A stretch of 64,000 bases of DNA. Source: Gigaspora rosea (Eukaryota; Glomeromycota; Glomeromycetes; Diversisporales; Gigasporaceae). The stretch covers positions 73,406-137,405 of the forward strand of contig QKWP01000353.1 of assembly GCA_003550325.1 (NCBI GenBank), given 5' to 3'. Below the pieces are notes generated by a model, which was given only the letters and a program-made list of their open reading frames with translations, had not been told where the DNA came from and made no database searches. Shown one piece after another: positions 46,400 to 58,406 of this stretch. Each line of letters opens with the position of its first letter. Positions within the stretch are counted from its first letter, which is position 1. The position numbers and the translations under genes are program-made.

Positions 46400-47440
46400 A
46401 TAATCATCAGGAATTTCACATTGTTCTATTCTTTTTGATATTTCCTGTGTATTAATAGGTTTACTGATACATAAATATTTGGATTTTTTGATGATTTAAT
46501 TATATGTCTAATTTTATTAGCTTTTAAATATTGGTTTTTTTATTTTGTTTTTACAATAAGAGTTATCTTTTTCTCCACTCCAAGAATTAATTAAACTATT
46601 AACAGATCAGATAATAGGTCATTTTATTGGGTTTGGATTCACGCACTGCTTGGCCAATTCAATATAATATTCAGGTGTTCCAGATGCAAATTCAAGTCAT
46701 AATCCGTGGCAAATTTTCACCACAAGATTAGTATTAAACTTATGACAATCAAATACCACTCCGCCAGTTGATATTTCAGTTATAAAACACCCAAAGCATA
46801 GATATCAACTGCTTGAGTATATGATTTTCCTTGTAAAACTTATGTTGCTACATAAGGTAAAACTCTATATAATTTTTTTTTTTGTATTAGAAAATCCCAA
46901 ATCTGCAATATAAGCATTATCCAAATCATCTTGCAAATTATTTCTACTATGAAGATCTCAATGTTTGAATCCTTCTAATGAATTGCTTCAAGATTTGATG
47001 TTATAAAACTTAATAAATTTAATTTTTCTTTCTATTTCATTTGCGATACTTCGTGAAGATTATTATGCAAAGATTCCTTTTCTGCATATTGTAAAATAAG
47101 ATTATAGATTCTTGAACAATCTCTTGATAGTCCGTAACATTTTAAGCATGATTGATTTTTATATCCGATCTCACAAAATCTTTTAAACTTTAAAAAATAT
47201 ATATTAATCATAAATTTAAATAATAAACAAAACTCAATGATATTTACCTTGTCAAAAAATCTTGATCAAGAATTTTTTTAATTGCGAACGAATATTTACC
47301 AGAAATGTTCTTAGATATAATTTGACATTTTGCATGATAAAGAGTTGTAATTCCTCCTTCCCAATCTTATTACTATTATCAAATTCATTATATGGAATCC
47401 ATTCACCAAAATTCTGGGTTGAAATATCAGAATCGATCAA
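46400..47440 (-). pseudogene. Protein kinase relic
   Basis: From 47440 the minus strand has FGEWIPYNEFDNSNKIGK (kinase start and glycine loop, then frameshifted), an intron donor near 47250, and further down KCYGLSRDCSRIYNLI-like, a catalytic-loop remnant (HxDLHSRNNLQD), AYIADLGFS, RVLPYVAT, YTQAVDIYA and IELAKQCVNPNP. The order matches the kinase half of the Sel1-kinase genes at 17929 and 50178, but many stops and indels are present. No Sel1 repeats precede it; instead an element copy (47405-47570) abuts the kinase start. Confidence 0.75.
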
Positions 47441-47570
47441 TTTTGACCAAAATCATTAAAAATTTCACTAATGAAAACATATCTGTTCATTAAGTAAAAC
47501 AAAAAATGCCCAGCCTAATTTTGTTATAAAAACTATCAATAACTATAGCCAAAATTTGACACCTTCCTGT
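47405..47570. mobile_element. Degenerate copy of the CAGGRGG-end miniature element
   Basis: caccaaaattctgggttgaa at the left and ccaaaatttgacaccttcct at the right, plus inner gatcaattttgacc and cattaagtaaaa blocks, match 52695-52928. It supplies the first codons of the minus-strand frame 47440-47252. Confidence 0.6.
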
Positions 47571-47792
47571 AAAAAATAGTAAACAAATGACATAATTGCA
47601 TGATTATTACTGAGTTCAATGCATTGTTCTTAAAATGTCCCCTGGTGTCTTTAATGATCATAAGTATTGAAAATCCTTTTCAATATCAGAAAAAATAACC
47701 TCAGTAATAATTCATACATTACATTTGTGCATGTTAAAATAGTTCTTAAGATTATGCTAATTTAAATAATGATACATGTTTTAATATGTTCG

Positions 47793-48140
47793 TTAATCTA
47801 CCACATAATGTTTAATAGCTGCCTTCACCAAAACAAAACCATACCATCTCCAAACTTGAATATCACTTTCCTTTCGATGATTTGTTGAACCCGTTGCTTC
47901 CATTTTCTGTAAGCTGTAAAAGATTATCATGGCGATTTGTTGATTTACGAATGCTTCTTTAGTTTCTAGCCAAAATAATCCTTCTATACGTTCAATGGTT
48001 ACAAGTTCCATTATTTACTCGTTTTTGACTTTGAACATTATAATGGGTATTTTGTGGTATAACGAATATAAATAATGTTCAACTGCTCTCCAAATGGTAA
48101 ACGAATATCACCATTATCATCAATTCGAAAAGAATGGAAA
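47793..48140 (-). CDS. Hypothetical protein fragment
   Basis: The 72-codon frame 48011-47793 begins MELVTIERIEGLFWLETKEA and ends QVWRWYGFVLVKAAIKHYVV plus D. Balanced composition suggests genuine coding sequence. Upstream (48140-48020) another frame reads SFRIDDNGDIRLPFGEQLNI, which also looks coding, so the gene may extend with a frameshift or intron. No known domain was recognised. It could be a TE-derived or lineage-specific gene. Confidence 0.35.
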
Positions 48141-48535
48141 AAATTTTGCTCAAAATTGAATTTAATGTTTTAGAAAGATATAATCATTACTAATTACTTT
48201 ATGTTACATTATTGTGGCTCGATGGTGTGCTGCGGCCAGAATTTGTATAAATTAAATTGCAATAACGCTTTATTTTATTACTTTGTCTTTTATATGAATT
48301 TATCATTACATCATTTTGTAACATACTTTATCTAACTTGCGGGAGCCCCAAGTTCTGAAAGTTCTGATTGGATGTATGAAATACCATTAGCCGTTCATAA
48401 AGTCAAAAAAATAAAAAAATCATAAAATAAAAAAATAAAACTCAATTAACACATTTCAATTATAAATATCTTTTCGGTTATACAGTTACAATGAGAAGCA
48501 AAAATTTCATATCATTAAAATGTAGCTTTTAAAAT
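48141..48535. other. AT-rich spacer
   Basis: Contains a GC-richer ctaacttgcgggagccccaa block near 48338 of unknown meaning. Confidence 0.3.
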
Positions 48536-48965
48536 AATAAATAAAAAATGTGATTAAATATTTATCGTTATGTGTGTACTAAGTTTCTCAAGTAAAAATT
48601 TCTTTATTCGGTACTTTATTAACATAAAACGTTGCAATGCAATTCAAAAAAATAAAAATATAAGAAAATAAACAGTTAAAAAATGCGCTTAAATATTTAT
48701 CGTTATTTCTTACAAGTAGCTCAAGTAAAAACTTCTTACACTTCTTAATTCGATACTTCATTAAGCATAAAACGTTACAATGTAATTCAAAAAAAAAAAA
48801 AGAAAAAAATATATATATATATTATATATATATATATCTAAATAAATAAATAAATTAAATAAATAATGTGCTTAAATATTTATCGTAATGTGTGTAAGTA
48901 AAAATTTCATATTTCTTTTTTTAATATTTCATTGAATACACAAACTTTACCGAAATTTCGAAGTA
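48536..48965. repeat. ~170-bp tandem repeat, three copies
   Basis: Each copy has ttaaatatttatcgttatgt, ctcaagtaaaaa(t/c)ttctt and a cattaacataaaacgttgca-like block; they start near 48550, 48687 and 48868. An AT microsatellite separates copies two and three. Confidence 0.75.
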
Positions 48966-49909
48966 CAGTCTAATATAATCGCACTAAAGACTTACTATAA
49001 TGAACGTTGGTTTATGTAAAAGGTATTATTATTTGCCCTGCTCTAGTTGAAAATATAAAATATGAATGGTCTAAAAATAAACTGCATATTTAATTATTAT
49101 ACAGCATAATAAATATTTAAAATATTCGACAAATAAATTATTTAATATGATATGATTGTCATCGTGCAATATTTATTATGTATTTTATTAAGAATTCGAA
49201 GAGTTGTAAAACGAGATCTCAAAATAGGTTAATTGAACGAAAAGAGTTGTTAAATTCAAGTGAATTGCCAGATGTAAGTATTAAAAAGTGAAAAATAATA
49301 TTTAAAAAAAATTTAATAAAACGTAATTATTACAAAAATTACATTTGCGAAACAATTGTTCGATGACAAATTAACGATTAGTGAATTGCCAAATAAAATG
49401 CGATTTGTCATTCGACCAATGGTAATTCACCTCTTGAATGACATGAGATACAAGGAGATCAAGAATCACATCAAATGGAGTATCAAATGATTGAAACCTA
49501 CTAATTCATGCAAAATTCTCTAATACTACATATGTACTTTATAAATTTTAATCGTTTATTTCTTTAAATGATAAAAATTTAAGCATATATTAATTAATTT
49601 ATTGCAGTTTTGTGACTCTATGATTCATTTTTTTATGTTTAATGATTTTGATTACGATCATGCTAAAGCCAGCAATTTATAAAATGTGTCAAGCTCTATT
49701 TATGATAAATTAGCCATAATTAGCAATCACAATTATTTAATCATAAAAAAAATTAATCATTGGGGTCACAAAATTATACAAACCGCAATAATAAAATGGA
49801 AATATATATTTATTATATTTAAAAATATTTTTTATTCGATAAATTCTATTCTCGTAACATCATATATTATCTCATATTATGATGATGAGGATGTTGATGA
49901 ATACATATA
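48966..49909. other. AT-rich region without recognised gene
   Basis: The plus frame 49686-49910 is hydrophobic and Ile-rich; I see no motif. The block duplicated with the Sel1-kinase begins near its end. Confidence 0.3.
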
Positions 49910-52470
49910 ACATTTAAAACATAAATTTAGAAGAATAAATTGAGATTGAACCTTATAATATTTTTTGTAATATGTAAAATATAAAATATATCTATCTAAA
50001 CTTATCTGTTATAAATTTTGAATAGTATAATCAATCATTTTTCAATATATTTTGATTATTACATATTAAAGAATTCTTAATTTATTAAAACTTAATTAAA
50101 ATACATAATAATCCCATGATAAAAAGCTAAATTTAACAAATAAATAGTAATAATCATAAATAATAAAACTTAGTTTCTTAATAAATACATAGTGTTAATT
50201 GATCATCTGTAACTTCTATATTAACAGCAGTTTTACTGGTTTTCAGTTTTGATAGGCTTTTGTTAATATCAGTTATATTATAAGGTTTACTTGTATATAT
50301 GTCTTTTAAATTTTCCTTAATTATTGGCAATTTTTCATTAATCTTATCACTTTCTAAAAATTGTCTTTTAATTAATCTTTTATTCTTTCTAAAAATATTT
50401 GACCATTTATTCAGTTTAATAATTATTTTTCTAAACATTGAACGTTTTTTAATTTTATTTTCAGTTTCATTTCCAATAATATTTAACCATTCATTAAGTT
50501 TATTAATTATTTCACTAGATGTTGGGCGTTTTCCTGGATCCGAATGCATGCATTGGTTTGCTAATTCGATATAACAATCAGGAATTCCTAGTCCAAATTT
50601 TATACGTAGCCCTTTACAAATTTTTATTACGAGATCCTTATCAAATTTATAATTACTAAAAGGTCTTTGACCAGTTGTTATTTCTACCATGATTATTCCG
50701 AATGAATAAATATCTGAAGCTTTAGTATATGGTTGTTTTTGAAAGAGCTCCGGTGCAATATAAGGTAAAACTCCATGAATACGCTCTTCTTGTTCCTTTT
50801 CATCAAGCGGCTTTGATAAACCTAGATCGGTAATATATGCTTTATAATCTTTTTTCAACAGAATGTTTCCAGGATGAATATCTCGATGTAAATACTCTTT
50901 AGAATGAATACGATCAAGATTGGATATAATATCACGGAGTATCTTTAATTTGAGTTTCCATTCAAATTTTATGATATCTGTAAGGTTTTTGCTCAATGAA
51001 CCATATTTTGCATAACTAAGCACTAAAATGTAATCTTTTGTTTTTTCATCTCTTGATATTCCTAAATATTGATTAAACTATGGCAAGCCTTCAACTAAAA
51101 ACAAATAAATTAATATATTTTACCAGATGTAATTTTTAAAAATCAAAAAAATATTCAAAAATATTAATATGATACCTCTTTTATAAATGGCTCTCTATTT
51201 TTATTTGAATCTTTTACAAGCTTAATTGCTACTTCTTCATATGATCCAGAATTATTTAAATATTTTGTTTTGAAAACGGTAGAAAAGGCTCCTTTACCTA
51301 TTTCTTCAACATTTTCAAAATTTTCAAATGGTATCCAATGAAAATACTCTTGTTTTTTGGTAGTAGAAGATTGTTCAGTAATAGCTGATTTTAAATACCA
51401 TTCAAAAGCAATATCAATATTCTTTTTAACAATAAGTCCTTTTTGATAAAATTCGCCAACATAGTACATTCCATCAGCGAATCCCATCTCTGCTGATTTT
51501 TTATAATACTCGAATGCTTTACATTCATCTTTTATTACTCCAATTCCATAATGATAATATAATCCTACATTATACATCCCAATGTTATCCCCCATATCAG
51601 CAGATTTTTTATAATATTCGAATGCTTTATATTCATCTTTTTTAACTCCAATTCCATAATCATAGAAATAGCCGACATCAAGTGTTCCAAGAACATCACC
51701 CATATCAGCAGATTTTTGATAATATTCGAACGCCTTAATGTTCATTTTTTTCGACTCCGATTCCACATTGATAACAACCTCCAGCTAGTCTTATTCCTTT
51801 AACATTTCCCATCTTCACAGACTTTAGATAATATTCGAATGCTTTCTTCCCGTCCTCTTCTACTCCAATTCCATAACCATAACATTCACCGAGTGCAAAT
51901 ATATCACCCATTTTTACTGCTTTTTGATAATATGTGTGTGCTTTACGTTTATTTGTTTCAACTCCGATTCCATAATGATAACAGTATCCAACATTACACC
52001 TTCCAGCAGCGTCTCCCATCTCTGCAGATTTTTGGTAATAAACAAATGCTTTACATAAATCCCTTTCAACTCCGATTCCAAGATAATAACAATTTCCAAC
52101 ATTACATGTTCCAGCGGCGTTCCCCATCTCGTCTTCTTTAAGATATAATTCAAACGTCTTACGTTCATCCTTCTCTATGCCAATACCCTTTTGATAATTA
52201 TCAGCAAGCTTATTAATTCCTGACGATGTCAATTGGTCCATGTTGAAGTTTTAAAAACGAAAAATTATCGTTTGTCAATTTGATATTTTTCTTTTAAAAG
52301 GATTTAAGGTTCAAACTATAAATTTTTTTTAGTGATAGAATAGTACAATCATACCGATACGGATTGAATTTTACACAAAATCATATGATCATACGGATTA
52401 GACTTGAATTTAGATTAGGGTGTCACAATGGGGTTTCACGCGGACTAATTAATCAATGTGGCAGATCATA
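49910..52470. repeat. Segmental duplication, copy B
   Basis: Counterpart of 17640-20090 in the same orientation, including gene, intron, 3' flank (aaattgagattgaaccttat) and 5' flank (aatcatatgatcatacgg). Confidence 0.8.
50178..52241 (-). pseudogene. Sel1-repeat protein kinase, copy B, two frameshifts
   Basis: ATG at 52241 starts one partial and several Sel1 repeats (GTCNVGNCYYLGIGVERD, GYCYHYGIGVETNKRKA and so on) up to a 1-base insertion near 51737; the repeats then continue in the next frame to 51360. The kinase follows without a break: HWIPFENFENVEEIGKGAFS, VAIKLVKDSNKNREPFIKE, then an 81-nt intron (51095-51175) at the same place as in copy A. A 1-base deletion near 51073 shifts frame in exon 2. 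The rest is open: HRDIHPGNILL, ITDLGLSKP, GVLPYIAPELF, DIYSFGIIMVEITTG, KRPTSSEI and a long lysine-rich tail. Catalytic residues are all present. The breaks differ in position from copy A, so each copy was damaged separately, or both carry sequencing errors. The Sel1-plus-kinase layout suggests signalling through a scaffolded complex; the partner is unknown. Confidence 0.9.
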
Positions 52471-52669
52471 ATGAAATCCAGATTAAAATGAAATGATAGT
52501 ATAAAATCTCGAAAACTAATTTTTTTTGGAGTGCAGTTTTTAAGGTTAGGGGTCTAGGGTTAGGGTTAGTTTTAAAAAAAATTATAATAAACATAAGTAT
52601 TAATGGGTTTTAGAAGGCTAGCAGGTTAAGTGTAGAATGTAGATTTCATTTTAAATTATGATCTGCGAC
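52458..52669. mobile_element. Miniature element with GTSGCAGATCATAAT ends (212 bp)
   Basis: gtggcagatcataat and its inverse attatgatctgcgac bound it, flanked by the 7-bp direct repeat AATCAAT (52451-52457 and 52670-52676). The interior has a ggtctagggttagggttag run. It sits just upstream of Sel1-kinase copy B. Confidence 0.8.
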
Positions 52670-52694
52670 AATCAATACTATGTCATAACTCATA

Positions 52695-52928
52695 CAGGGG
52701 GATCACCAAAATTCCGGGTCGGGATACGTTGGATTGCATCGAACTCATGGTCGGCTGGATCGGAATTGATCAATTTGCCCAAAGATAAAAATTTTACTAA
52801 TGTAATCATATCCATTCATTAAGTAAAAAATGCCCAGCTGATATTTTGCTATAGAACCTGCTAACAGCTAGGGCTAAACGCCGAACTAGATTTGACGCAT
52901 ATGGCCCGGAATTTTGGTGACCCTCCTG
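52695..52928. mobile_element. Miniature element with CAGGGGGATCACC ends and TA target (234 bp)
   Basis: cagggggatcaccaaaattc at the left and gaattttggtgaccctcctg at the right are inverted repeats bordered by TA (52693-52694 and 52929-52930), consistent with a Tc1/mariner-type target. A decayed copy is at 47405-47570. Confidence 0.8.
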
Positions 52929-52959
52929 TAAAATTCGTCGTTACACATTGATTTTTTTT

Positions 52960-53240
52960 TTTATGGGCAATGTTATTATTAAGGAGATGGAATCGAAAAG
53001 TTATTATCAAAAATCGGATGAAATGGATAATTCAGAAGGAACTTATCTGTTATGATGTTGGATATTGTTATAGTAATGGAATTGGAGTTGAAAATGATGA
53101 TTATAATTCATTTATTTGTTATAAAAAATCAGCAGAGATGGGGATACTAATGGAGCGTATAATGTCACAAATTGTTATAGAAATGGAATCAGCATAATAA
53201 GAGACTTAGAAAAGTTAATGAATGGTACCAGATGAAAGTT
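52960..53240 (+). pseudogene. Sel1-repeat fragment
   Basis: The plus strand shows DVGYCYSNGIGVENDDYNSF, ICYKKSAEMGD and, one frame over, NGAYNVTNCYRNGISIIRD, i.e. about one and a half Sel1 repeats with frameshifts. It is divergent to Sel1-kinase copy B, with two miniature elements between them. Confidence 0.7.
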
Positions 53241-54797
53241 TTTTAATTATACCAGGAACATAGTACAAAGTACGAAGTGTATTCATATAACATTTATTGC
53301 ATTATACTTACAAGTATACATAACCTATATTGGATATCAAACAATCTTACCCAAATTAGTTAATAAATACTTATTTACATATATACATACCTATCTTTGT
53401 TAATAAAAAGTATTGTAAAGATTTTTATTCATTTATAGTGATGGGACTAATAATTCTAAAATAAGTGATTTTTGATTGTTGGATTTGTTATTATAAAGAA
53501 TTAAATTTCTTTATTTGATTACTGCATGTGCAAATTAAATTTCTTGTGGCTGTAGATCCATCATTATAAATGAATATATTATGCAAATAACGTTTTTTAA
53601 TAATTTTTTGACTTTAAAAATAGTCACATATAAATTGCTAAAATTAATTATACTGCAAATACAATGTTATTCATAACTCAAATCTGATCTGTCAATTAAG
53701 CCAATTTACTGGTAGCCCTCCAAAATTTATATATTAATTAACTTTACTTGACTGTAATTGCTTAGTTTCTACCTATTTAAACTTTCTCACATCTATCTGA
53801 AATGAAAAACATAAACTTTAATAATATCTAATTTATATGATCAACGTTTCATTAGCATATTCCTTTCTGTTATTTTAATTATATTATCCTTTAATAATAT
53901 CTAATTTATATGAGCAATGTTTCATTAGCATATTTCTTTCTGTTATTTTAATCATATTATCATTTATTAGTTAAAGATATTATCATAAATAATTAAATTT
54001 ATTGCCAACTATTTATAGTATTGAATAAATATAATATGCATATCCACCTTTAGCAAATTATAATTATTATGCTTTGAAATATATATAAAATTTATTTTCT
54101 AATAGATAACAAAATATTGTGACCACTAATATTTCTTTTAAACTGCATATACACTTGAATCTAATTGTATCTTTTCTTGCTTACTCTTATTAAAAAAGCA
54201 ACTTTTTTAGACAATATTTTATTGTATTTAAGTAATAGACTGTGCTAAATCTAAAATTATTTTACCTAAATTAGTTAAATATTTATTTACTAATTATTTA
54301 CTATCTATATAATCACTTCTCTCTAATCTGAACCTCGCTAATCTGAACTCTATTAAATTCTCTCTAATCCAAACAAAATACTCAGAACAATTGTAAATTT
54401 TATCATAGAGTTTAGATTAGCTAATAATAACTCTTTAAGAACTGAACCTAAAAAAAATTTTATATATAAAAATTCTTAAAGAACATGTTTGTTGAAATAG
54501 AAAGTATTGACTGTATTTGTTAAATATCAGATAATATTTGTTAATAAAAGTTCAGTAAAAATATGTAGCTTAATCTTAATTGTATTTTCAATCAATATTA
54601 ATCTTATCTTTTTCTTTATTAATAGGTTTGATTTTAAAAATAACTTGTATATAAATTACCAAAATTAATTAAATTTCTACTTTAATTTACTATATATATA
54701 TTAATACTTCCTAGCTACTATTATCTTCCAAAAACTTAATTATATTTCTTTTTTTTTTACTGCCCAACTATTTTATTCTATTTAAAATTAAACTTCC
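53241..54797. other. AT-rich region without recognised genes
   Basis: A ~85-bp local duplication (taatatctaatttatatgag / atgatcaacgtttcattagc) lies near 53820-53950, and ctctaatctgaac motifs are reiterated near 54315-54370. Confidence 0.35.
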
Positions 54798-54975
54798 TTA
54801 CTGCGGTAAAACCTCTTTAAGTGCACACTTTCATAACCAAGATTTAATAATATGCACTTAGAAAACAATAAGAAAAGTGCATTTATAGAGGTATGTATAT
54901 ATTTGGGCCAGAATTTGAAAGTGCATTTAGAGAGAATATGCATTTATAAAGAGTGCAATTATGGAGGTTTTACTA
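54798..54975. mobile_element. Pogo/Tigger-like miniature element
   Basis: ggtaaaacctctttaagtgc at the left and gcaattatggaggttttact at the right are inverted, and the interior reiterates gtgcatttatagagg. The GTAAAACCTC end is typical of pogo-type families. The TA target is plausible but not clean. Confidence 0.6.
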
Positions 54976-55760
54976 TATTACCAACTAAATACATTATAAA
55001 ATGTATTAAATATCAAATACTTTTGCTCTTAAAATTATTGGTTTTTATATGTTTATAGTACTATAATAAACTTGTTCTTAAAATCTATATAAATTATAAA
55101 AAGTTTGATTAGCTCAGTTAATTATACTATATATAAAAAAAATGTTTACTATCTTTAAGGCTCTAGCTGGTACAATCTTTATATAAGCTATTCTGTTATA
55201 AAAAATCTGTTAACTTTTGATTAAAGTATTTTAATTGTGAATTACTTTCTTTATTAATTATTTCACAGCTTGTAGCCATTAATTTTGCTATAGAACTTGT
55301 TAACAACTAAATATTGATAATTCTTGTTACAAGATATTCATCAAATAGAATTTCATTACATGCTCTTTGTATATATGCACTGCCTGGTAACTAATCATTA
55401 ACAAAAAATAATTCTAGATTATATATTATTAAAAAAAATAATATTAATTATCTTTTAAAATAATGATTGTTTATAAATCAAGAAATTTGAACATGTGTTA
55501 GCAATAATTATAAAATAATTAGATTTTTTCAATTATATAAATATTGATATTTATTATACTTTTTTATATATTAAAATAAATATATTAGCCTTTAATTAAA
55601 TTATTGTCTAATCTGTATATTGATAACTTATTTTATAACAAATAATATGTATATTGTTTATTGGTTATTTTATAATAATACGTTATTAGTCATAGAACAT
55701 GCATACTTGATAATAAATTATAATAAAAATTATAATATAAACATATAAATTTACTATAAA
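54976..55760. other. AT-rich spacer
   Basis: I see no gene or delimited repeat. Confidence 0.3.
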
Positions 55761-55766
55761 CTTAAG

Positions 55767-56298
55767 GGTAGAGAGTATGTAGATCATTTCTATTAATAAA
55801 CGAGTTACTAAAAATTTTATTTTTAATAATAAAGAAAATTTTTATTAAGTATCTATATTAAATTTTTAAATAAACTTGTAGAGGATGTTCTTCTGATTCT
55901 AACGGTGGTCGAATCATTAAAATTGGCCCAGTAGAATATAAAATATAGTTGTTTTTATTTTTGCGACCCTATTTTACTTACTGTTTACACGTGATTTGAT
56001 TGGCCAATTTGTGATCGCCCCCGCAGAATAGACCCTGCCCCCGCAGAATAGACCCCGCCCCCGCAGAATAGACCCCGTCCCCGCAAAAGTTGATACTATA
56101 AAATTTTATCAATTCTATTCAAAATTAATAAAATTTTTAGAATATGTGTAATTTTTTATTACAAACAACTTTACTTAGTACAAAAAATCAATTTATATAG
56201 TAAAAAATTAATTTTTATATGTAGCAACTTTTAAATTTGCATTAAAAATATTTTTTGTTACTCGTTTATTAATAGAAATGATCTATATACCCTTTATC
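55767..56298. mobile_element. Element with CTTAAG target duplication (532 bp)
   Basis: Inverted ends ggtagagagtatgtagatca / tgatctatataccctttatc flanked by CTTAAG at 55761-55766 and 56299-56304. The flanking sequence (tttactataaa-CTTAAG and ccttacattttttcaactta) occurs uninterrupted at 56386-56430, which serves as an empty site. The centre carries a GC-rich 20-bp tandem array. Confidence 0.85.
56016..56096. repeat. GC-rich 20-bp tandem repeat, about 4 copies
   Basis: ccgcagaatagaccccgccc is repeated with little change in the middle of the element, in sharp contrast to the AT-rich arms. Confidence 0.95.
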
Positions 56299-56304
56299 CT
56301 TAAG

Positions 56305-58112
56305 CCTTACATTTTTTCAACTTACATATTAACTTTTTTTTTAAATTTTGGTATTAAGCATATTAAAAATAGTTGATTAAAACATATAAATTTACTATAA
56401 ACTTAAGCTTTACATTTTTTTAACTTACATATTAACTTTATTTTAAATTTTGTTTTAAGCATATTGAAAAGAGTAGATTAAAGTTACTTATAACAGTTTT
56501 AAAACAACTCTTTTTGCTGATCCCTATAACCAATTTTTCTGAAAAAACAAGTACAAAAACAAAATAACTATTATAATAGTCTAACCATAATCTATAAGCA
56601 AAAACTTCAAAATCATAAATAAGTAGCAGTTAATTAGAAGCAAAAACTACAAATACAACTTTTTCTTAAAGTATTTAGAATATTGGGGCTTGGCAAAAAT
56701 TTTTTTGGCAAAAAAAGAAAATTTTTAGAACCCCAACTGCAAATTACAGTTAATATATTAACAGCAAAATATAACAAATAAACATCAAAACAAACAAATA
56801 AACAAACAAACATACAAGTTTTGCAAATTATAGTAGATTTATAGAAGCAGGCAGAAATCTGTTGCACAAGATAATCAAGGAACATTAACAAATATAAATT
56901 GGTTTAGAAAGTTAGACAAATATCAGATACTATTAACAATATTGACAAAAGAACAAGAAATTTGATGAAAGAACACAATCACAAGGTTCTAAAAAAATAA
57001 TAAAATAGCAAAAATTACTAGAACAAACCCAGAGACAATCTGTATATTCAGAAGCATTATAGAATTGTACAACTATTATGAATGTTTAAAAGTAAGTGAC
57101 TGTAACAAAAAAAAAAGAAAAGAGCAGTAACAATACAAAGAAGAGAAAGAAGGCTACAAATAGTCAAATACAGAAGTTTTACTTAAATAAAAATGTAAAC
57201 AATTAGATTATAGTGCATTAGAAGTACAAGAAAAAAATAAAATTAGAAAAAGAAAAAACCAAAAAAGAAACAAATATGAAAACACAACACAATATAAGAG
57301 AAGTTATAAAGAAGAAGCAAAAGTTAGAATATAAATATCCCAAAATATAACAAAGTAAATAGACAGAGAAGATGTTTTAAAAAAATCTAGAAGCAATTAC
57401 AGACAAATCAGAGACTACAAAAAAAGTACTGATTAGACTGAAAAAATAATGCTAGAAGTACATACATTTAGGGATGTACTAGCATAAATAAGTATACTAA
57501 GAATCAAAAAATGCCTATATTACTATGACAAAATAAATGTTTTCAATAGAACTACAGAAAAAATAAGGCTTTGGCTTTTCTGATTAATTTCTGAAATAAT
57601 CACAGAAGAAAATCACTTTCACAAGCTTGGGCAGTTCACTTCGAAAAGAACAAAACTTGTAGAGTTACTTCAGGTACCTTTACAAAAAAATTCTAAAAAA
57701 AAAGCAGCATACAAGGCAGTAGCAAAAAATATTCCAAAAATAGCAGTAAGAACACTTCTATTAAGGCAACTCAAGATGCAAAAGCAAAGACAGTTTACTT
57801 AACCTTTATTATATATCTAAATTAAAAAAACTGCTTCAATTTATTTTGAAATAGAAAAGATCAAAAAATACTCTGAATAAGCAAATCTTTTACTACAATA
57901 CAAGGCTAGAATGGGCATAAACAGAAAAAAGAACAAGTATAGAACATCCAACAAAAGAAAATACTAAAAGATAGTATATACAAACAATGGCAATAAATTT
58001 AAAAGAGATAATACAAGAGAAAGTGAAAGGAAAACATACTGTATATAAGAAATACAACAAAAGAAGTAGTTTTACAATAAAGACTTAGATAGGTTATAAA
58101 ATATTGCACACA
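56305..58112. other. Empty site plus A-rich region
   Basis: 56386-56440 is the unoccupied copy of the target described above. From about 56950 to 58080 the plus strand is strongly A-rich; one frame near 57540-57790 gives AAYKAVAKNIPKIAVRTLLL-like sequence interrupted by stops, possibly a decayed element protein. The minus ORF 56634-56891 is a composition artefact. Confidence 0.4.
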
Positions 58113-58120
58113 CCTGGGAG

Positions 58121-58398
58121 CAGTGTTGTACGTTTTGGCTGTTCAAAGCCTTTTTTGGCTTGTCCATGTTCAAAATTGTCCAAACGTTCAAGATTGTCCA
58201 AAGCTTGTCCAGGCTTTAATAATTAATAAATTTATTTAAAAAATATATAACTATATATTTTTTTAGGTACTGAACACATTCTAGTTAAAATTAAAATAGG
58301 TTATTTAATAAAATTTTAAGTAATTTTACTCTATTTAATTGTTAAAATTGTCCAAAATTGTCCAAATCATTGTCCAAAGCTGTCCCATAACAACACTG
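58121..58398. mobile_element. hAT-type miniature element (278 bp) with 8-bp target duplication
   Basis: cagtgttgtacg at the start and caacactg at the end, with the perfect 8-bp direct repeat CCTGGGAG on both sides (58113-58120 and 58399-58406). The interior repeats ttgtccaaa, the AT-rich counterpart of the gtccggga motif in the copy at 4591. Confidence 0.9.
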
Positions 58399-58406
58399 CC
58401 TGGGAG

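Noticed and set aside
51839..52168. ORFs of 100 and 84 aa within Sel1-kinase copy B
   Set aside because: Same reason: frame shadows of Sel1 repeats.
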